The notes under the pieces are model-generated. The model made no database searches and was not told the DNA's origin. It saw only the letters and a list, made by a program, of their open reading frames with translations. 64,000 nt of DNA, from assembly GCA_024305405.1 (NCBI GenBank), contig JAKNDB010000041.1, positions 26,334 through 90,333 of the forward strand, read 5' to 3'. The stretch comes from Dirofilaria immitis (taxonomy: Eukaryota > Nematoda > Chromadorea > Rhabditida > Onchocercidae). Positions 1-12,982 of this stretch are shown here, one piece after another. How positions within the stretch are numbered: position 1 is the first letter of the stretch; each line of letters begins with the position of its first letter. The translations under genes were made by a program, and so were the position numbers.

Positions 1-2360
1 GGCTTATATTATTTTCCTATATACAATTACATATATAAATATATAATATATTGATTGGAGCATAAATGAATTATATAATATATCATTTTTTTTTCATATT
101 TTTAAATTAAATTTGAAAAGTTTGAAACAACTTACTTTTTTTTTTCTGTAAAATATTTTACTAAAAATTGCCTTCAATCTATTTTGTGTCTTTTCAAAAG
201 TTTTTTTTCTTTTTTTTGCTAAAACTTTTCCTTCTCTCTTTTCTTTTTTTTTTTTCTTTTATTCCTTTTAATAAATTCAATTTTTATTTTCTATAATTCG
301 TCGTCTTTTTTTTCTCTCTCATGGAAAAAAAAGCTTAATTGCTTTGAATTGTATTTTATTATCATTATAATTATCATTATTACTATTATTACTATTATTA
401 TTATTATTATTATTATCGTGATTACGATTAATGGTTAATAACTATCATCATTGTGTATTGCGCTGCTGTAAAATTTTGAAATTCATACATAGTTTATTTT
501 TTCTTTTTTTTTGCATCAAAAAATAGTGCTCTTTTTTTCCCAATCTTTTTCTATTTGAATCAATTAATCAATTAATTAATTAATTGAATTAATTGATTAA
601 TTGATTACTTGATTGATTGTATATATGTCAAGATATTAGAAAAAGAAATATATTATTTTAATTATTTTTTTTCTCGCCATATATATATGTATATATGGCT
701 AATACCAAATAATTGCTGTTATTATTGCTAATTATGAGCTTTTTTTTTGTGAAATGAAGAAAGGAAAAAATATTTTTAATTAAATAATACTCAAATATAA
801 TTTAATATTCGATTAACGATAAAAATCCATTTCAAATTTTATATTCAAAATTGAAAAATCGATCGGAAATTTTAAAAATCCCGCAAAAATTCACTTATCA
901 AATCGATGATATATGCTTGTTACATAATTATTCAATGGAATTTCGATTTTTTCTTCAAAAGGTCAATCCTATTTCATTCACTCAAAAGGTCAACCCGTTT
1001 CATTCTCAACATACAATTCAAGAGAGAACTCATAATACTACAAGAAAAGGTCAAAATAGCAGCATGGGAAAAAAAAGAATGAAATAAAAGATAAATGAAT
1101 AAATAAATACACAAAGAGAAAATGGATATTTCTTGTGATGATATGATAAATATAATTAATCAATCAATTATTGGCTAAATTTATCTCAGACAAATCAAAT
1201 ATATGATTAATCAAAGCTTGTTATGTTTTATTTGATTATTTAATTTTAATTTATCATTCATTCAATCACGTATTTGCGTCACGTTTTCTAGCGTTTTGCA
1301 CATAGTTAAAATAATAGATTATTCATGTTTCACGTGAAATTTGTTTACTTTTTATTTAAATTTTATTTTTGAAAATGACATATCTATAATGTAAACAAAT
1401 ATCAGTGCTAAATTTTAGCATACCTTAGATTTTTTTAAATTTTTATTTAAATTCTCGAAAAGAATTGAAAATATATATGACTGATTAACAACGATATGAT
1501 TTTAGTGATAATAATAATAACAATAATAGTTGAAAATTTAAATGACAAGCATTTAGTGATAATAAAAATACTAATGTGTGATAATAAATAATAAAAAATG
1601 ATAATAAAAATACTAGTGGAAATGTTGTACAAACTGTAATTTAATTAAAGTTTTAAATTGTTTTTATTACATAAATGTATACGTAAAATAATAAAAACTA
1701 TTATCATCAATGATAACAATAATGATAATGATGATGATAATGATCATAATAACAATAACGATAATAGTGATAATAATAAAAATAATTACAAATAATTGAT
1801 TAATATTATAATTTTCATTTCTAATTCTTGAAGAAAAGAGTATTGCAAATTTAAAGATAAACTATAGTTTGATATTCCATCCCTTTAATCTATCAATATA
1901 AACTATAATAATGATATCCATTATAAAGTTATGCTAAATTAAAACGATATAAAACTAACTAAAATATATCGATCGATCAAATAAATTCTGGTATTTATCA
2001 CCATTGTTAAAATATACTGATAATATATTGATCGATCGATCGATTAATCTGCAAACAATAATTTAATGAAATTTTTTACACTTACATTATTGAATTCAAT
2101 ACTAGATGAAATAAAATTTTCTAATTGATAAGTTTTATAATTTGTTTGATGCAATAGTCCTATCTTTTTGGCCTATTTGGCTTTTAAATAACAATAATAG
2201 GCCAAGTAAAAGTGAAGGGCAAAGAAAGCTAATATACCGATAGCGTTGCTATGACAATCAATTTTTATCGTCCATTTATCATTCATTTTGCTTACGCTTT
2301 AATCCTCATTTCATGCTGATGGGTAATTGAGGCAAATAAAATTTTTGAATTTATTAGTAT
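1..2360. other. AT-rich gene-free flank
   Basis: I see no supportable gene here. The stretch is dominated by T and A runs, short ATT/TAA microsatellites (around 360-415 and 1680-1790) and several small near-palindromes: a 24-bp one at about 676-699 (GCCATATATA...TATATATGGC), an AATTAATT-rich one at about 555-605, and GATC/ATCGATCGATC clusters near 1970-1982 and 2025-2045. The open frame at 851-1087 has no splice signals, no family resemblance and AT-driven composition, so I leave it out. The right end is probably promoter and 5' leader of the arl-13-like gene. Confidence 0.6.
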
Positions 2361-2451
2361 ATGGGCAATTGCGTTGGTGGATTTAAGAAGCGTAGGCGAA
2401 AGTTACAACATCAAAAAAATTTAGGTAAATAATAATTCATCATTATTTATC

Positions 2452-2483
<32 letters not shown>

Positions 2484-5400
2484 CATTATCATTATCATTA
2501 TCATTATCATTATCATTATCACTATTATTATTATTATTACCATTATCGTTTCTTTTTTTTCTTTTCAGAAAAACGTTTTAATTTTTCTATGCAAATATAA
2601 TCTAACATTTATTTTATCAATTAAAAAATGTATTAATTATTAAATTTGATAAATTTAATATTTTAAGCTTAAATAATGCTTTAAGCAAAAAAAGCAAAAC
2701 AAAGATAAAACTTTTTTTTCTTAAATTAAGAATTATAATTATAAATAAGCTAAAATAATACAAATAGAAAATAAGAAAAGAAAAAGAAAAAATCATTCAA
2801 CAAAATTATTTTTCAGTTTTTGCGAAACTTTTTAATTTCTGGTAAAATTCTCGAGAAAAAAGAAGAAACGAAATTTTACAATTTTATAGCTATTAGCAGC
2901 ATTTTGTAAAAATTTCGAGAAATTATTGTATTTGTTAAAATTATCTCAAACTAACAAGTTTTAAATTTTTGATTTATTTATTATGAATGAGCAATTTTTT
3001 TTTTTTAAGAAATGCATTGATCTCGAAAAAAAACTTAAAACTTTTTTTAATGCAAATAAATTGAAATATGTTAATTATTGAATTTTGATAAATTTAGGAA
3101 AATACGAATTTGTATTTTGGGATTAGATGGTGCAGGTAAATCAACTGCTATATGTGCATTAGCTTCAGGTAAGATCAATCATTTTTTTTTGAAAAAAAAA
3201 CTATTTTTAAGTTTAAATATTACAACAAATATATGATATATTAATTATCACTGATATATAACTGCAATACTAGAATGTTTATCAATTGTACTTCATTACT
3301 TAAATACTAAATATATTACAATAGTAATAATAGTTGTTGTTATGAAATTATCACTTACAGGTGAATTAAATGATATCTTACCTACGAATGGTTTCGCACT
3401 ACAAGAATTTCGATATAAAAAGCTGAAATTATTGCATATGATTTGGGTGGTGGTAGTGGGATACGTTCGATATGGAAAAATTATTATCCTGAGGTATAGC
3501 TATTAGCAAAAGATTTGATTAAAATGTATTTATCAACTTTTCTTATCATTTGATTTTTTTTTTTTTTTGTTTAAAAAAGTTTACAATATCATATTATCAT
3601 CGAGAACGAAGAATAACTATGTATGAGAAATTAAATTTATGATTATTTGATATAAGATTAGAAAAGTTTAGGTGTTTGGTGTAATTTATGTTATTGATGG
3701 AAGTGAACGAAAACGTATCGAAGAAAGTGGTCGATTATTAAAGGATGTAATTAGTGATGAAGATTTGCATAATAAGCCATTTTTAATAATTCTAAATAAA
3801 AAGATCGAGAACGATGTATCGATGAAATTCAATTTAGTGATCGTTTTAATTTGCATACCTTAGCAAATCAATATCAAACACAAATTCGAGTGGTATGTTA
3901 AAATTTATTTACAAATAATAATAAATTAACACTTCACTTTCAATTTATCTTTGATTATTTGCTGATTAAGATAAGATAAGATGATATAATTTCAAAATGC
4001 TTTTCAATTACTACAATATCATTATAGATCTAACAAAAAAAAAAAAAAAAAAATTTAAGCTCAAAAAATAGTAAGACAAGATATTGGTATTATTTTAAAA
4101 TGATTTATCAATGACTATAGAGCATTATTATAAGCTTAATAAAAAGGCAACGTATCGATTAAATGAAAATCTTGGCTTCATAAATAAAAGCCAAGTGATT
4201 GTTTTAATGAAGAAATATTCCAATAATTAATTTATCATATGATTATTGTTAAAGGAAATTTGTCAATCAAATATTGGTAGTGGAAAAATGATAGATTCAA
4301 CACTTAAAGATGGCTTTGAATGGTTATTAGAGCAAATTTATCATGATTATGAAATTCTCGAGAAGAAAGTAAATGAAGCATTGGAAAAGTTTAAAAGGCG
4401 ACAAAATGAGGAACGAATAAGACGTCAACATCATCTTGCTACGACAGTTAGCTGGTATCACTTCTATCTATTCATATTTACCTATTTTCATTTATTCGAT
4501 TTATTAAAAGATTTGAAGAAAAAAAATTTATAAAATGTATACTTATCATAGTTTCAAGTTAATTATCAATTAATCTAATTTATCAATTTATCATTATCAT
4601 TTTTGCTTCGAAATGAAAATTAAAAAGATTAGAGAAATCGTTCGTTTTTGTTTGTTTGTTTTTTTTTTAAAGGTCTATCAAATGGAAAAGCTTGTTGTCA
4701 TCATGTTACAACATCTTTTCCAGTTCAACTATTTCCGAAGATCAAGCAAGCGATATAGGTGCAGTAGAAGTAACAGCAACAGCAACAACAACAACAGCAA
4801 CAACAACAACAGCAGAACCAACAACAACAACAGTACAGCATAGTAAACAACCGATAGATGAAAATAAACATATTGATCGTTCTGCAATTATGCCATCGAC
4901 AAATGTAAATATTGATCAAATAAACAATTCGGAAATTGAAAATAAAAAAATAAACAAAAAGGGTAAATTTTTTTTTTTACTATCATCATATATTGTAAAT
5001 TATGGAACAAAAAAAAAAAAAAATAAACAAAATAAATTTGAATTATTTGAATGTATATCAGTTTTATCAATTGAAATAATACTTATCCAATGTATAATAT
5101 AAATTAAGCATAATTAATATATAATTAATTAATTAATTAATTAATTAATTATTATAGCTTCAACGAAATGTGATAAATCCAACGAAAGATTTGTCACCTG
5201 AATCAAATGATCCAACGGTAACAATGAAATATCCGGAAATATTTGAAGTAAAAGCATTGTTTGAACAATTACAAGAATCAAAAAAGCAAATCGAGTAAAT
5301 ATGAATGGTATTATTTCGACCAATAACAGGACAGAAAATGGTATATTTAAATTTTAATTTTTTTTTTTAAATTAACAAATTATCTCTTGACGATTGATTA

Positions 5401-5667
5401 TCGTTGAAGTTCTCGTGAAGGATTTATCCTTGATAAAATTTACTCAATTAGAATTAATTTAATTCGATAATCGTTCATTTCAAAACTTTAACTAATTTAT
5501 TTCAAATTCATAATAGAAATTTAGTATTTGGCTAACTTTTAGCAAATTTACAATCAACATCAAAACCTGCTCGCATTACTCAATTTGTACCATTAACAAT
5601 TATACCACATCAACAATCAAGGCGTCCTGTTCGTCCAAATCGACGATGGAGGACTGATTCAATTTAA
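2361..5667 (+). CDS. arl-13: ARL13-type ciliary small GTPase
   Basis: ADP-ribosylation factor-like 13 protein, a cilium-membrane GTPase. Exons are about 2361-2424, 3098-3168, 3361-3493, 3672-3892, 4255-4446, about 4673-4962, 5158-5340 and 5543-5667. The P-loop is ILGLDGAGKST; the G3 motif DLGGG and the G4-like NKKD lie in frame once a single A is added to A runs in exons 3 and 4. The GTPase part ends in FEWLLEQI, followed by the charged helix EALEKFKRRQNEERIRR and a low-complexity Thr-rich and Pro/Arg-rich tail, the ARL13B layout. The N-terminus MGNC fits N-terminal lipid attachment. As read, about five exons need one extra A each to join, at 7-, 5-, 5-, 4- and 6-base A runs; I infer base-calling loss. 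Exon 6 joining is the least certain. The neighbouring ribosomal-protein genes support orthology with C. elegans Y37E3.5. Confidence 0.85.
2443..2530. repeat. (CATTAT)n microsatellite
   Basis: A hexamer tract of about 12 nearly perfect CATTAT units sits in the first intron of the arl-13-like gene, directly after the 5' splice site region. It is a simple tandem repeat and likely length-variable. Confidence 0.9.
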
Positions 5668-5939
5668 ATTTTTGAATATCTATGCAATTCTGTGCCTTAG
5701 TGTCTAAAATAAGCCGAATTCTATTTTGCAAAACATTCCAATTCTTTTTAGTTATCAGATTATGAAGGAGAGACAATTTCGAGAATGTTTTGAACTTATC
5801 CAAAATTTAGAGCATTAAAGTAGGCTACGATAAATAGATGGGAGAAAAATTTAGCATAGATCAGAGGTTCGTTGAGACGAACAATAGCTAGTAATCGCTC
5901 AATTCTCAAATTTTGAAATGGAATTCAGAATCGCCTTTA

Positions 5940-6330
5940 GAGCTGATGCTAGAAATTTCATTCACAGCCTGTTGAGACTATAAGAAACGCGTAACTAATT
6001 CATTAAGGACAAATTTAGAATAACTTAACAAAAAGTACTATACCAAACAACATGCAACTCCTTGAACTGAAGTTCAATGCATTATCATCTGGATGAGAAA
6101 AGCAATGACAACAGTCTGTCTCACTTCTTTCTAATTTCTTCGCCAGATTCTCTATTACTAAGTTTATAGTATTTCGTGAAAAATGAATTATAACCATCCT
6201 TCAAATTCTTTTAATTAGCTGCCCTATACATTAGTCCATTCCTGCTGAAATGTGACTTCTGATTCTCCGAAACTTGTGCCTTGCAGAATATGCTGCTTCC
6301 AAATGATGTTTATGCGAAACTTTATGAAGA
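5940..6330 (-). CDS. possible small unknown gene, minus strand
   Basis: I do not recognise this protein. Between the 3' ends of arl-13 and the P1 gene, the minus strand has three adjacent open pieces with better codon content than the surroundings: one near 6325-6235 ending in SEVTFQQEWTN, then a GT start and an AG end about 50 bases apart, then a piece near 6180-6060 containing ENLAKKLERSETDCCHCFSH, and after another AG near 5968 a piece ending in KGDSEFHFKI and a stop near 5938. The phases do not join perfectly as read, which would fit the one-base losses seen in neighbouring genes. No start codon is clear. It could instead be the 3' UTR of the P1 gene. The Cys/His cluster DCCHCFSH is the only distinctive feature. 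Confidence 0.3.
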
Positions 6331-6397
6331 AAAATAAACAAATTTGATTCAAAACAGCAACAATATAGCATACAAATTAAGCTTCATGTGAAACTAT

Positions 6398-6950
6398 CTA
6401 ATCGAAAAGACCAAAGCCCATATCTTCGTCAGATTCCTCTTTTGCTTCTTCCTTTTTACTTTCCTTTTCTTCTGCAACAGCTGCTGCTGGCGCTGCTGCT
6501 GCTGCCGCTGGTGCTGCTCCTGCTGCAGCAGCACCACCACCACTACCACCACCACCAAAACTTGTACTGATATTAGTTATCAATGCCTAAATAAGCAGAG
6601 AACACAATAAAAATCGGCAATTATCGGATTTAAAAAGAAAAAATTATTATAATCTCACATTCCCTCTTTTCTATCCCTGTCACATAAAGAAAGTAAAACT
6701 TTGTTGGAAAAAGCTACTTTCTTTTATCCCCTGAAAGTTAAAAAAATGACAAGTAATAATAATTGCCAAATAATATGCATACCTTCACATCAACTCCTTC
6801 CAGAGCTTTAGCAAACAATCCTGGCCAAAATGGTTCCACTTCAACACGTGCAGCTTTCAAGATAGTTGCGATTTTATCTCCAGTAATTGCAACTTCATCA
6901 TCTTGCAATATAAGTGCCGCATAAACACATGCTAATTCCTGATTTGCCAT
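6398..6950 (-). CDS. rla-1: 60S acidic ribosomal protein P1
   Basis: Large-subunit stalk protein P1, which recruits translation factors to the ribosome as a P1/P2 dimer on P0. Two exons on the minus strand, 6950-6783 and 6586-6398, join in phase to give 118 residues, the usual size. The first exon encodes the helical dimerisation domain beginning [20 protein letters not shown]. The second encodes a Gly/Ala-rich hinge and the acidic conserved tail [12 protein letters not shown], the stalk peptide contacted by elongation factors and by ribosome-inactivating proteins. The reading frame is intact. It lies head-to-tail about 460 bases downstream of the L27a gene on the same strand, which suggests coordinate expression; C. 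elegans has the same pair side by side (from memory). Confidence 0.97.
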
Positions 6951-7413
6951 TTTTCCTGCTACGCAAGTGCACGTCGCTATTAAGCCTTAGCTCTATTTGA
7001 GAACAATGCACTTTGTCTAAAGTAATATTTAAAAGACTATTAATTCTATTTAAATAGATAGTTTCGTCATTTCATTGAAATTCCAAAAGAAAAAGCGTAA
7101 GTGCTTAACTCACAATGACAGAATCCATCTTATTCGAATTTAAAATATTTTTCGCATTAGTTATTTCGAATTGCTCTATTAGTAATGCCAGCAATACTTC
7201 AATAAGAACGCTGACCAAATCACCAGATCAACATTCTGGCTTCATGTCAAGCCTCTCAAGGCTTACTTCACCTATCAGATCTACATATATAATTCACAGT
7301 GATAAATAAATGTTTATGTCGAATATACAACCGATTCAGATAATCATCTTCAAATCAAACCATTTAATCTTACAGAAACAGTAACAAATACAGAACAAAA
7401 GACATTAAAATTC

Positions 7414-8276
7414 TCAAGCAACCAATACACAGGCACCACCTACTGCCTTGATCTTCTTTTCCGCTGAATGTGAGAAATATTTTGCTTTAACTATAACAGG
7501 TTGTTTCGGTAGAAGGCCTTTCCCAAGAACTTTGAAATAACCAGCTCGGACGACATCGATTACTGGTGCTTTATTTTTCTTTTCCGCATAAACTTTTCGC
7601 AAATTCTCCGACACTAATGACCATAACTTGTCAACATTTACTGTCGGACAATACAGCCGGTTACGTCTCAAATGAAAATTTCTCATACCAACCTAAAAGA
7701 ATTATTTAATATATTTCAAATATTATTCGAATATACAAAAAAAAACTTCCCTATAAACAAATGATCTGTATTACATTCTGATATATGCAGCTAAATTTTC
7801 TACATATAATTCATTCAATGTTTAATTGTAATAATTACCAAACATTTCTAAAGAGGTAGTATAGAGTCTGCTCATTTCAGTAAGTTAGTTTCTTTTAAAA
7901 AAATCTGAAGATGAAAAGAGAATTTATAACTTTCAGCCCCTTGTATGCAAATAAATCAAATATGTCACGCACTCGGTGTTGAATACGAGGAAAAAACCTG
8001 TCCACATCTTCCTCTTAAAAGGGGTTAAAATCTGGAAAAGTAAAATGGTAAAATAATATCTTAATGACAAGACATAAAATGATATTTTATAAAAATAAGC
8101 AATAATAAAACCTTTCCAAAATAACCAGGATGGTATTTGTCAAAGTTGATACGGTGATGGTGTTGTCCACCAGCATTACCTCTGCCACCCGGATGTTTAC
8201 GATGTTTACCGACACGTCCATGTCCATGTGATACGTGACCTCTTAATTTCCTTGTTTTCTTCTTTGATGTGGCCAT
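7414..8276 (-). CDS. rpl-27a: 60S ribosomal protein L27a (uL15)
   Basis: Large-subunit ribosomal protein uL15/L27a. Two minus-strand exons, 8276-8112 and 7692-7414, join in phase to give 147 residues, the normal eukaryotic length. The N-terminus is [20 protein letters not shown], followed by the diagnostic basic Gly/His segment [20 protein letters not shown] and, in exon 2, the GYFKVLGKG region near the C-terminus and the final ACVLVA. The frame is intact as read. The start codon lies eight bases after a strong 3' splice-type AG (8284-8285), which suggests the mRNA is trans-spliced very close to the ATG, as is common for nematode ribosomal-protein genes. Confidence 0.98.
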
Positions 8277-8283
8277 CCAAATT

Positions 8284-8300
8284 CTGCAAAAGAAAAATAG
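8284..8300 (-). promoter_or_regulatory. probable trans-splice acceptor of L27a
   Basis: Read on the minus strand, a pyrimidine tract (CTATTTTTCTTTTGCAG) ends in AG at 8285-8284, and the L27a ATG follows after only seven more bases. No upstream coding exon in phase is evident, so spliced-leader addition at this AG is the simplest explanation. Inference from nematode mRNA structure. Confidence 0.6.
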
Positions 8301-9693
8301 ATATCATCAATGGAAACGATTGCAATTTTTAGGGATTACTTTGAGCCTTATCGTAACGTATTAGTAGCTTCATTAATGAACAAAAGGATTGAAATAATAA
8401 CGGATAACTTTTACGGCGATTATCTCGCATATAATGATGTTAAGTTATAATATGCTAGACAGAAAAGTCAAGCATAACTTAACAAACAATGAATCTAAGA
8501 CGCAAGCACGTGAAAGATTCAGTGCAATTTAATTCAGTGCAATTTACCCTCTAACCGTCTCACGCTTAAGCCACGCTAGTATGAAACCTCACTACCCATA
8601 GCATCTAGTCAAACATCCCAAAACCAAACTGTCAAAACGTTTCAGACTAAAAATATGAAAATGAAATCCCAGACCACGAAATGATGGTGGATATCGAGTA
8701 TTGTTCTCGTTAATCTCTGGTAAAGTAGGTTGGGTGAACAGGTTTTGTTAAACGTTTAATTTTCTGTATATTATAAGTCTTTATTGATAACGCATATGTA
8801 TATTAAAATGTTTTATATCTCACGGACAGATTTAGTCATAGCATGGCCAGGTTGCATGATAAAAAAGACTATTGTTTAGCTTTGGCTGTGGCTCGTTAGT
8901 GCTAAAAATTTCCGAAGAAAATGAGTACTTTGCGAAGACTAATTTATTGTATTTTATTTTATAGATCATTATTTCATATTTTTGCATCTGGAAATGATAC
9001 TAGATTTACATATACTTATATTGTCGTGCGTAATAAATAGGAATTACGAATTGAACATTTATTGTCTGAACTGTCATAAGCGATTAAATTTATAGGTTAT
9101 TTGCATAGGATTAATCGTAATAAAGCAATTACATACCGCTTTTTAGTTATTAATCTTTTACAGAGAGGAATCATTGATTTCTCTCTGTGAAAAATTATAT
9201 GTACTTTTGCTTTTAGATATTTCTTAGCTTCTGTTTTTTCTTCTGGAACCATTATCTTAACTTGTTTTGTTAAGTAAAATTGAACTACCTTGGTCTCTAG
9301 GACTAGGTACTACTAAGAGCTTGGTAGTTTGATTTGGAGCTCAAAACTAGACAGTGTGATACTTGCATATAAATTAAGTACTAGATAAAAAAGCTGGCGA
9401 GAGATAGATATATGCAGAATGAAATAGTTTCTATTTGGCGAATGATATTTTTCCAGTTGACATATTTCCGATATTTTTATCAATGGGAAGGAAGGAAAAG
9501 TGTTACACATTTCATTCCAATATCTAGTTTGCTATGTTTCGAGAATTATAATTATTTATTAATTATTGAAAGTATTGTCCATAATTTTTCGTTTTAATCG
9601 AATTAGTTCTTTGGGGATTTGAATGATTGTATTAACCATAACTTCAGTTATAATAATTAATTTTTATTATAAAAAGGAAAGGAAAAGAGAAAA
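8301..9693. other. divergent promoter region, L27a / prohibitin
   Basis: About 1.4 kb separates the divergently transcribed L27a (-) and prohibitin (+) genes. It is richer in GC than most intergenic DNA here, especially at 8480-8720, as expected for a housekeeping promoter region. A 15-bp exact direct repeat (ATTCAGTGCAATTTA) occupies about 8517-8546. I see no convincing coding exon; the open frames around 9412-9597 lack splice context or homology. Confidence 0.5.
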
Positions 9694-12269
9694 ATGGCAG
9701 CAGCGGGAGAAAAATTGATGAAACGTTTGATTCAACTTGGAGCTACAGTGGCCATTGGCGCGGGTGTGGTATCAAAGGCATTGTTCAACGGTTTGTTTTT
9801 ATGACTTGCCTTCTCTTTATTATTATTTCATCAATAGATTGTAAAGTAATGAAACATAGGTTTCTAATTTTTTCATTGGGATAAGAAATAATCGATCATT
9901 TTATGAGATATTTTATAAACAGGCAGCTAAATAAATAATCAAATATTAATTTAAACTCAAATTTATTGGATAATATTTTGCGTTCAGTAATTGTTACGTA
10001 ACTAGAAGTATAATAATTTTTTGAAGCTTTAAAGATTTATCTGTTCAAGTACAAAGTATTACTTATTAATAGTACTTCGAAGTAAGATTTTGGAACATTA
10101 AACAAATAAGTTTTAAAAAGTTAAGGAATTAAAAGGATGGAGATTATGTGATATTGATGATCACAAAAATGATAATACGATGGTATTTTTCGAGAATTAT
10201 TGAATAGTATTTTGAGAATTTAAAAAAATCAGCGAATCTTTTGTTATTACAGTGGACGGTGGACAACGAGCTGTAATCTTCGATCGCTTTACTGGAGTGA
10301 AACAGGGTGTTATCGGCGAGGGTACACATATGTTAATTCCAGGAATCCAAAACCAATTATTTTTGATATTCGATCAACCCCGAGAGCTATTTCTACAATT
10401 ACAGGAAGTAAAGGTAGAGTTTTTTCCTGCTTATCCTCATTTCGAAATAAATTTAGGAGAACGGTAAAAATAATGAAAGGGAATGAATAAATTCAAGTCC
10501 CGAGGTTTTTAATAGTATATGAACTTTTGAAGAAAAGTAATTGCTACAGAAGAAGATTTTTCTTCAATTAGTTTTATTTCAGACTTACAAAATGTGCAAA
10601 TAACATTGAGAGTTTTACATCGACCTGAGCCGAGCAAGTTGCCGAATATATATTTGAACATTGGACGAGATTATGCAGAGAGAGTGTTGCCTTCAATTAC
10701 AAATGAAGTTTTGAAAGCTGTCGTTGTAAGTAATCATATTTTTGAAACATTTAATCCTTCTTTTTGCGAGCGTGGCATTTATATATGCAGTTGCTAGTTG
10801 ACAAAGCATGCATACTAAATGCTTTAATGCACAAATTTCCTACAGAAAGTTAGGAGGTTCCCTTTAATTAAACTTCTGGTTAAATCATCCGTTGTTGGTT
10901 GTCATAATCAAGTCAGGATAATTAGAAACATTAGCGTCATTTCCAAAATATACTTTTTTCACATTATCACATTATTTAATAGAATGCATTTATTACATAT
11001 TGTTTGGCGGAATGCATTTATTTATTATTTTAATCTCTTCCCAAGAAATTTGCTTCCAGAGATTGTTCATTGCCAGAATAATCATGCTTAATTTTAGGCT
11101 CAATTCGATGCACATGAAATGATAACACAGCGAGAAAGTGTCAGTCACAGAGTTTCTGTTGAATTATCGGAAAGAGCCAAGCAGTTCGGCATTCTATTAG
11201 ATGACATTGCTATTGTAAGTCTGATGAAACTTTTTTATTCAATGTGAAATTCAACTAGAACATTTAGTTGTTGATATAAAAATGCAATAACTTATCAGTT
11301 CAGAGATCAATTTTCAGAGTATTTGTCCATTTTTACTTATATCATTAAAGAGAAAACTATATTGTTGAAATTCAGGTACTAATTGTTTATATAAATTCAA
11401 TAATTAAAATTCATCTTATTACAATAGCTAAAGATGTAGTAGATTGAAGCTTAATTTTAGATTTCGTCATATTAAGAAGTTTTGCTCTTAGGCCAACTTT
11501 CTTTGATGATTCTTCACCTGATATATAAAGACATTCGAAACAAAGAAAATTGTGCAATATTAGCTCATTCTTTTAATATTTGTGCAGCAGTAATAGCACG
11601 AAGATATTTATCATTGCTATTAACTGTCACATTAAAATAGATGATTCTTGAAATAGCCCAAGAGTTGATATTTTTATACTTTTTGGTTTTTGGAATTCCA
11701 TATCAGTTTTTAACTTTTATATGAAAAATTTTCAGACACATCTGTCTTTCGGGCGTGAATTTACAGATGCTGTAGAGATGAAACAAGTGGCACAGCAAGA
11801 AGCTGAAAAGCTCGTTACCTTGTCGAAACAGCAGAACAAATGAAGATTGCAGCTATAACAACTGCAGAAGGTGATGCACAAGCAGCTAAGCTTTTGGCTC
11901 AGGTAGAAAATTTATATATATTAAATATAAATACAGTTTTTATATGTTTCAGAGATATCCTAGTGCGATGATTTTGATTTTTATGAAAATCATAGCTAGT
12001 AATAGTTTTGTTAAGTAACGGTAGAATCAAAATCTTTCGTAATTGTTATCTAATATTATCATTTTTTTATGTTTTAAATAGAATGTGACATTCAGTGTAC
12101 CATCGATATTAATGAGGTTATTGCAGGCATTCAAAGAAGCTGGTGATGGCTTAATCGAATTACGAAAATTGAAGCTGCAGAAGAAATAGCTGAAAGAATG
12201 GCAAAGTCCCGAAATGTCGTATACTTGCCGAATAATCAAAATACACTGTTTAGTTTGCCGACAGTATAG
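9694..12269 (+). CDS. phb-1: prohibitin-1
   Basis: Inner-mitochondrial-membrane SPFH protein that forms ring complexes with prohibitin-2. Six exons: 9694-9790, 10253-10413, 10583-10725, 11098-11214, 11736-11902 and 12127-12269. The first exon gives the hydrophobic N-terminal anchor ([10 protein letters not shown]). The SPFH domain carries [13 protein letters not shown] and [17 protein letters not shown]; the coiled coil has [15 protein letters not shown], and the end reads [20 protein letters not shown], the prohibitin-1 type tail. As read, exons 2, 5 and 6 each lack one base inside a short homopolymer (an A run in CCAAAACC, a G after GAAAAG, an A in CGAAAATTG); adding one base each restores a 276-residue protein of normal length. 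All splice phases then agree. I infer sequencing error, not decay. It lies next to eIF2-alpha exactly as C. elegans Y37E3.9 and Y37E3.10 (from memory). Confidence 0.95.
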
Positions 12270-12937
12270 CGAAACTAGATTTGTTTTATTTGAATGATAT
12301 TTTTGATTTTATTATTGAATAGTATTGTCCTGAAATTATTTAACTTTTTATTTTCTCCGGTATTAGAACAGCTGTACAGCTGCTACAGTTCCTACATTTG
12401 ATTTACTTTTGTTACTATTGTTATGAATTTGTTATGTTTATATTTCAATTAATTTTATAAAATGTTCTCAATTTTTGCTCGTGTTTTTAAAATATTTAAA
12501 ACGGTTAATTAACTATTATATATCTTACATTTTAAAACGTTTTTATGGAATTGATGATTTTCAATTAACTGTAGGTAAATTTTAGCAATATTTGTGTTCG
12601 CGCTTTACTTGCGTCGGTAACACCACAAAAAAAAATCGGGAATTGCTTGAACAAGTTTTCTACCTGTCTGACAAGAAATCATTTCAATTTCCTGAACTGT
12701 ATATATATATATATGTTATATGTCAGAAGTTATTGTCGTAGTATTGCAGTTGGTTATGAAGCTTTTTGTTCCATTTGGTCTTTGGTTTTCTGGATGCGCT
12801 AATAGATATGTAGAAGTGAAATAAGGGAGAACTATTCTTGAGTTGTTCTTTGAACGGGATATAGTTATTATAAATTTTTTTTAGGCCAGTATGTCTACTA
12901 AAGTTTAAAAATGGGATTTAGTTATTATAAATTGCTT

Positions 12938-12952
12938 TGATGATGATTCCAG
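12938..12952 (+). promoter_or_regulatory. possible trans-splice acceptor before eIF2-alpha
   Basis: The sequence TTTGATGATGATTCCAG ends in AG at 12951-12952, thirty bases before the eIF2-alpha ATG, and the following leader (GCAGGACCGC...) is noticeably less AT-rich. It has the position and shape expected for spliced-leader addition. The gap from the prohibitin stop is about 700 bases, longer than typical operon spacing, so whether the two genes share a promoter is open. Confidence 0.35.
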
Positions 12953-12982
12953 GCAGGACCGCTCTAGGTCTAAAAGGCCAAA

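Noticed and set aside
851..1087. 78-codon plus-strand frame
   Set aside because: No ATG in good context at its first codon, no splice sites, no motif.
4725..4919. Minus-strand poly-Cys frame
   Set aside because: Shadow of the ACA/GCA-rich Thr tract in the arl-13-like gene.
6388..6570. Plus-strand Leu/His-rich frame
   Set aside because: Shadow of the Ala/Gly-rich exon of ribosomal protein P1 on the other strand.
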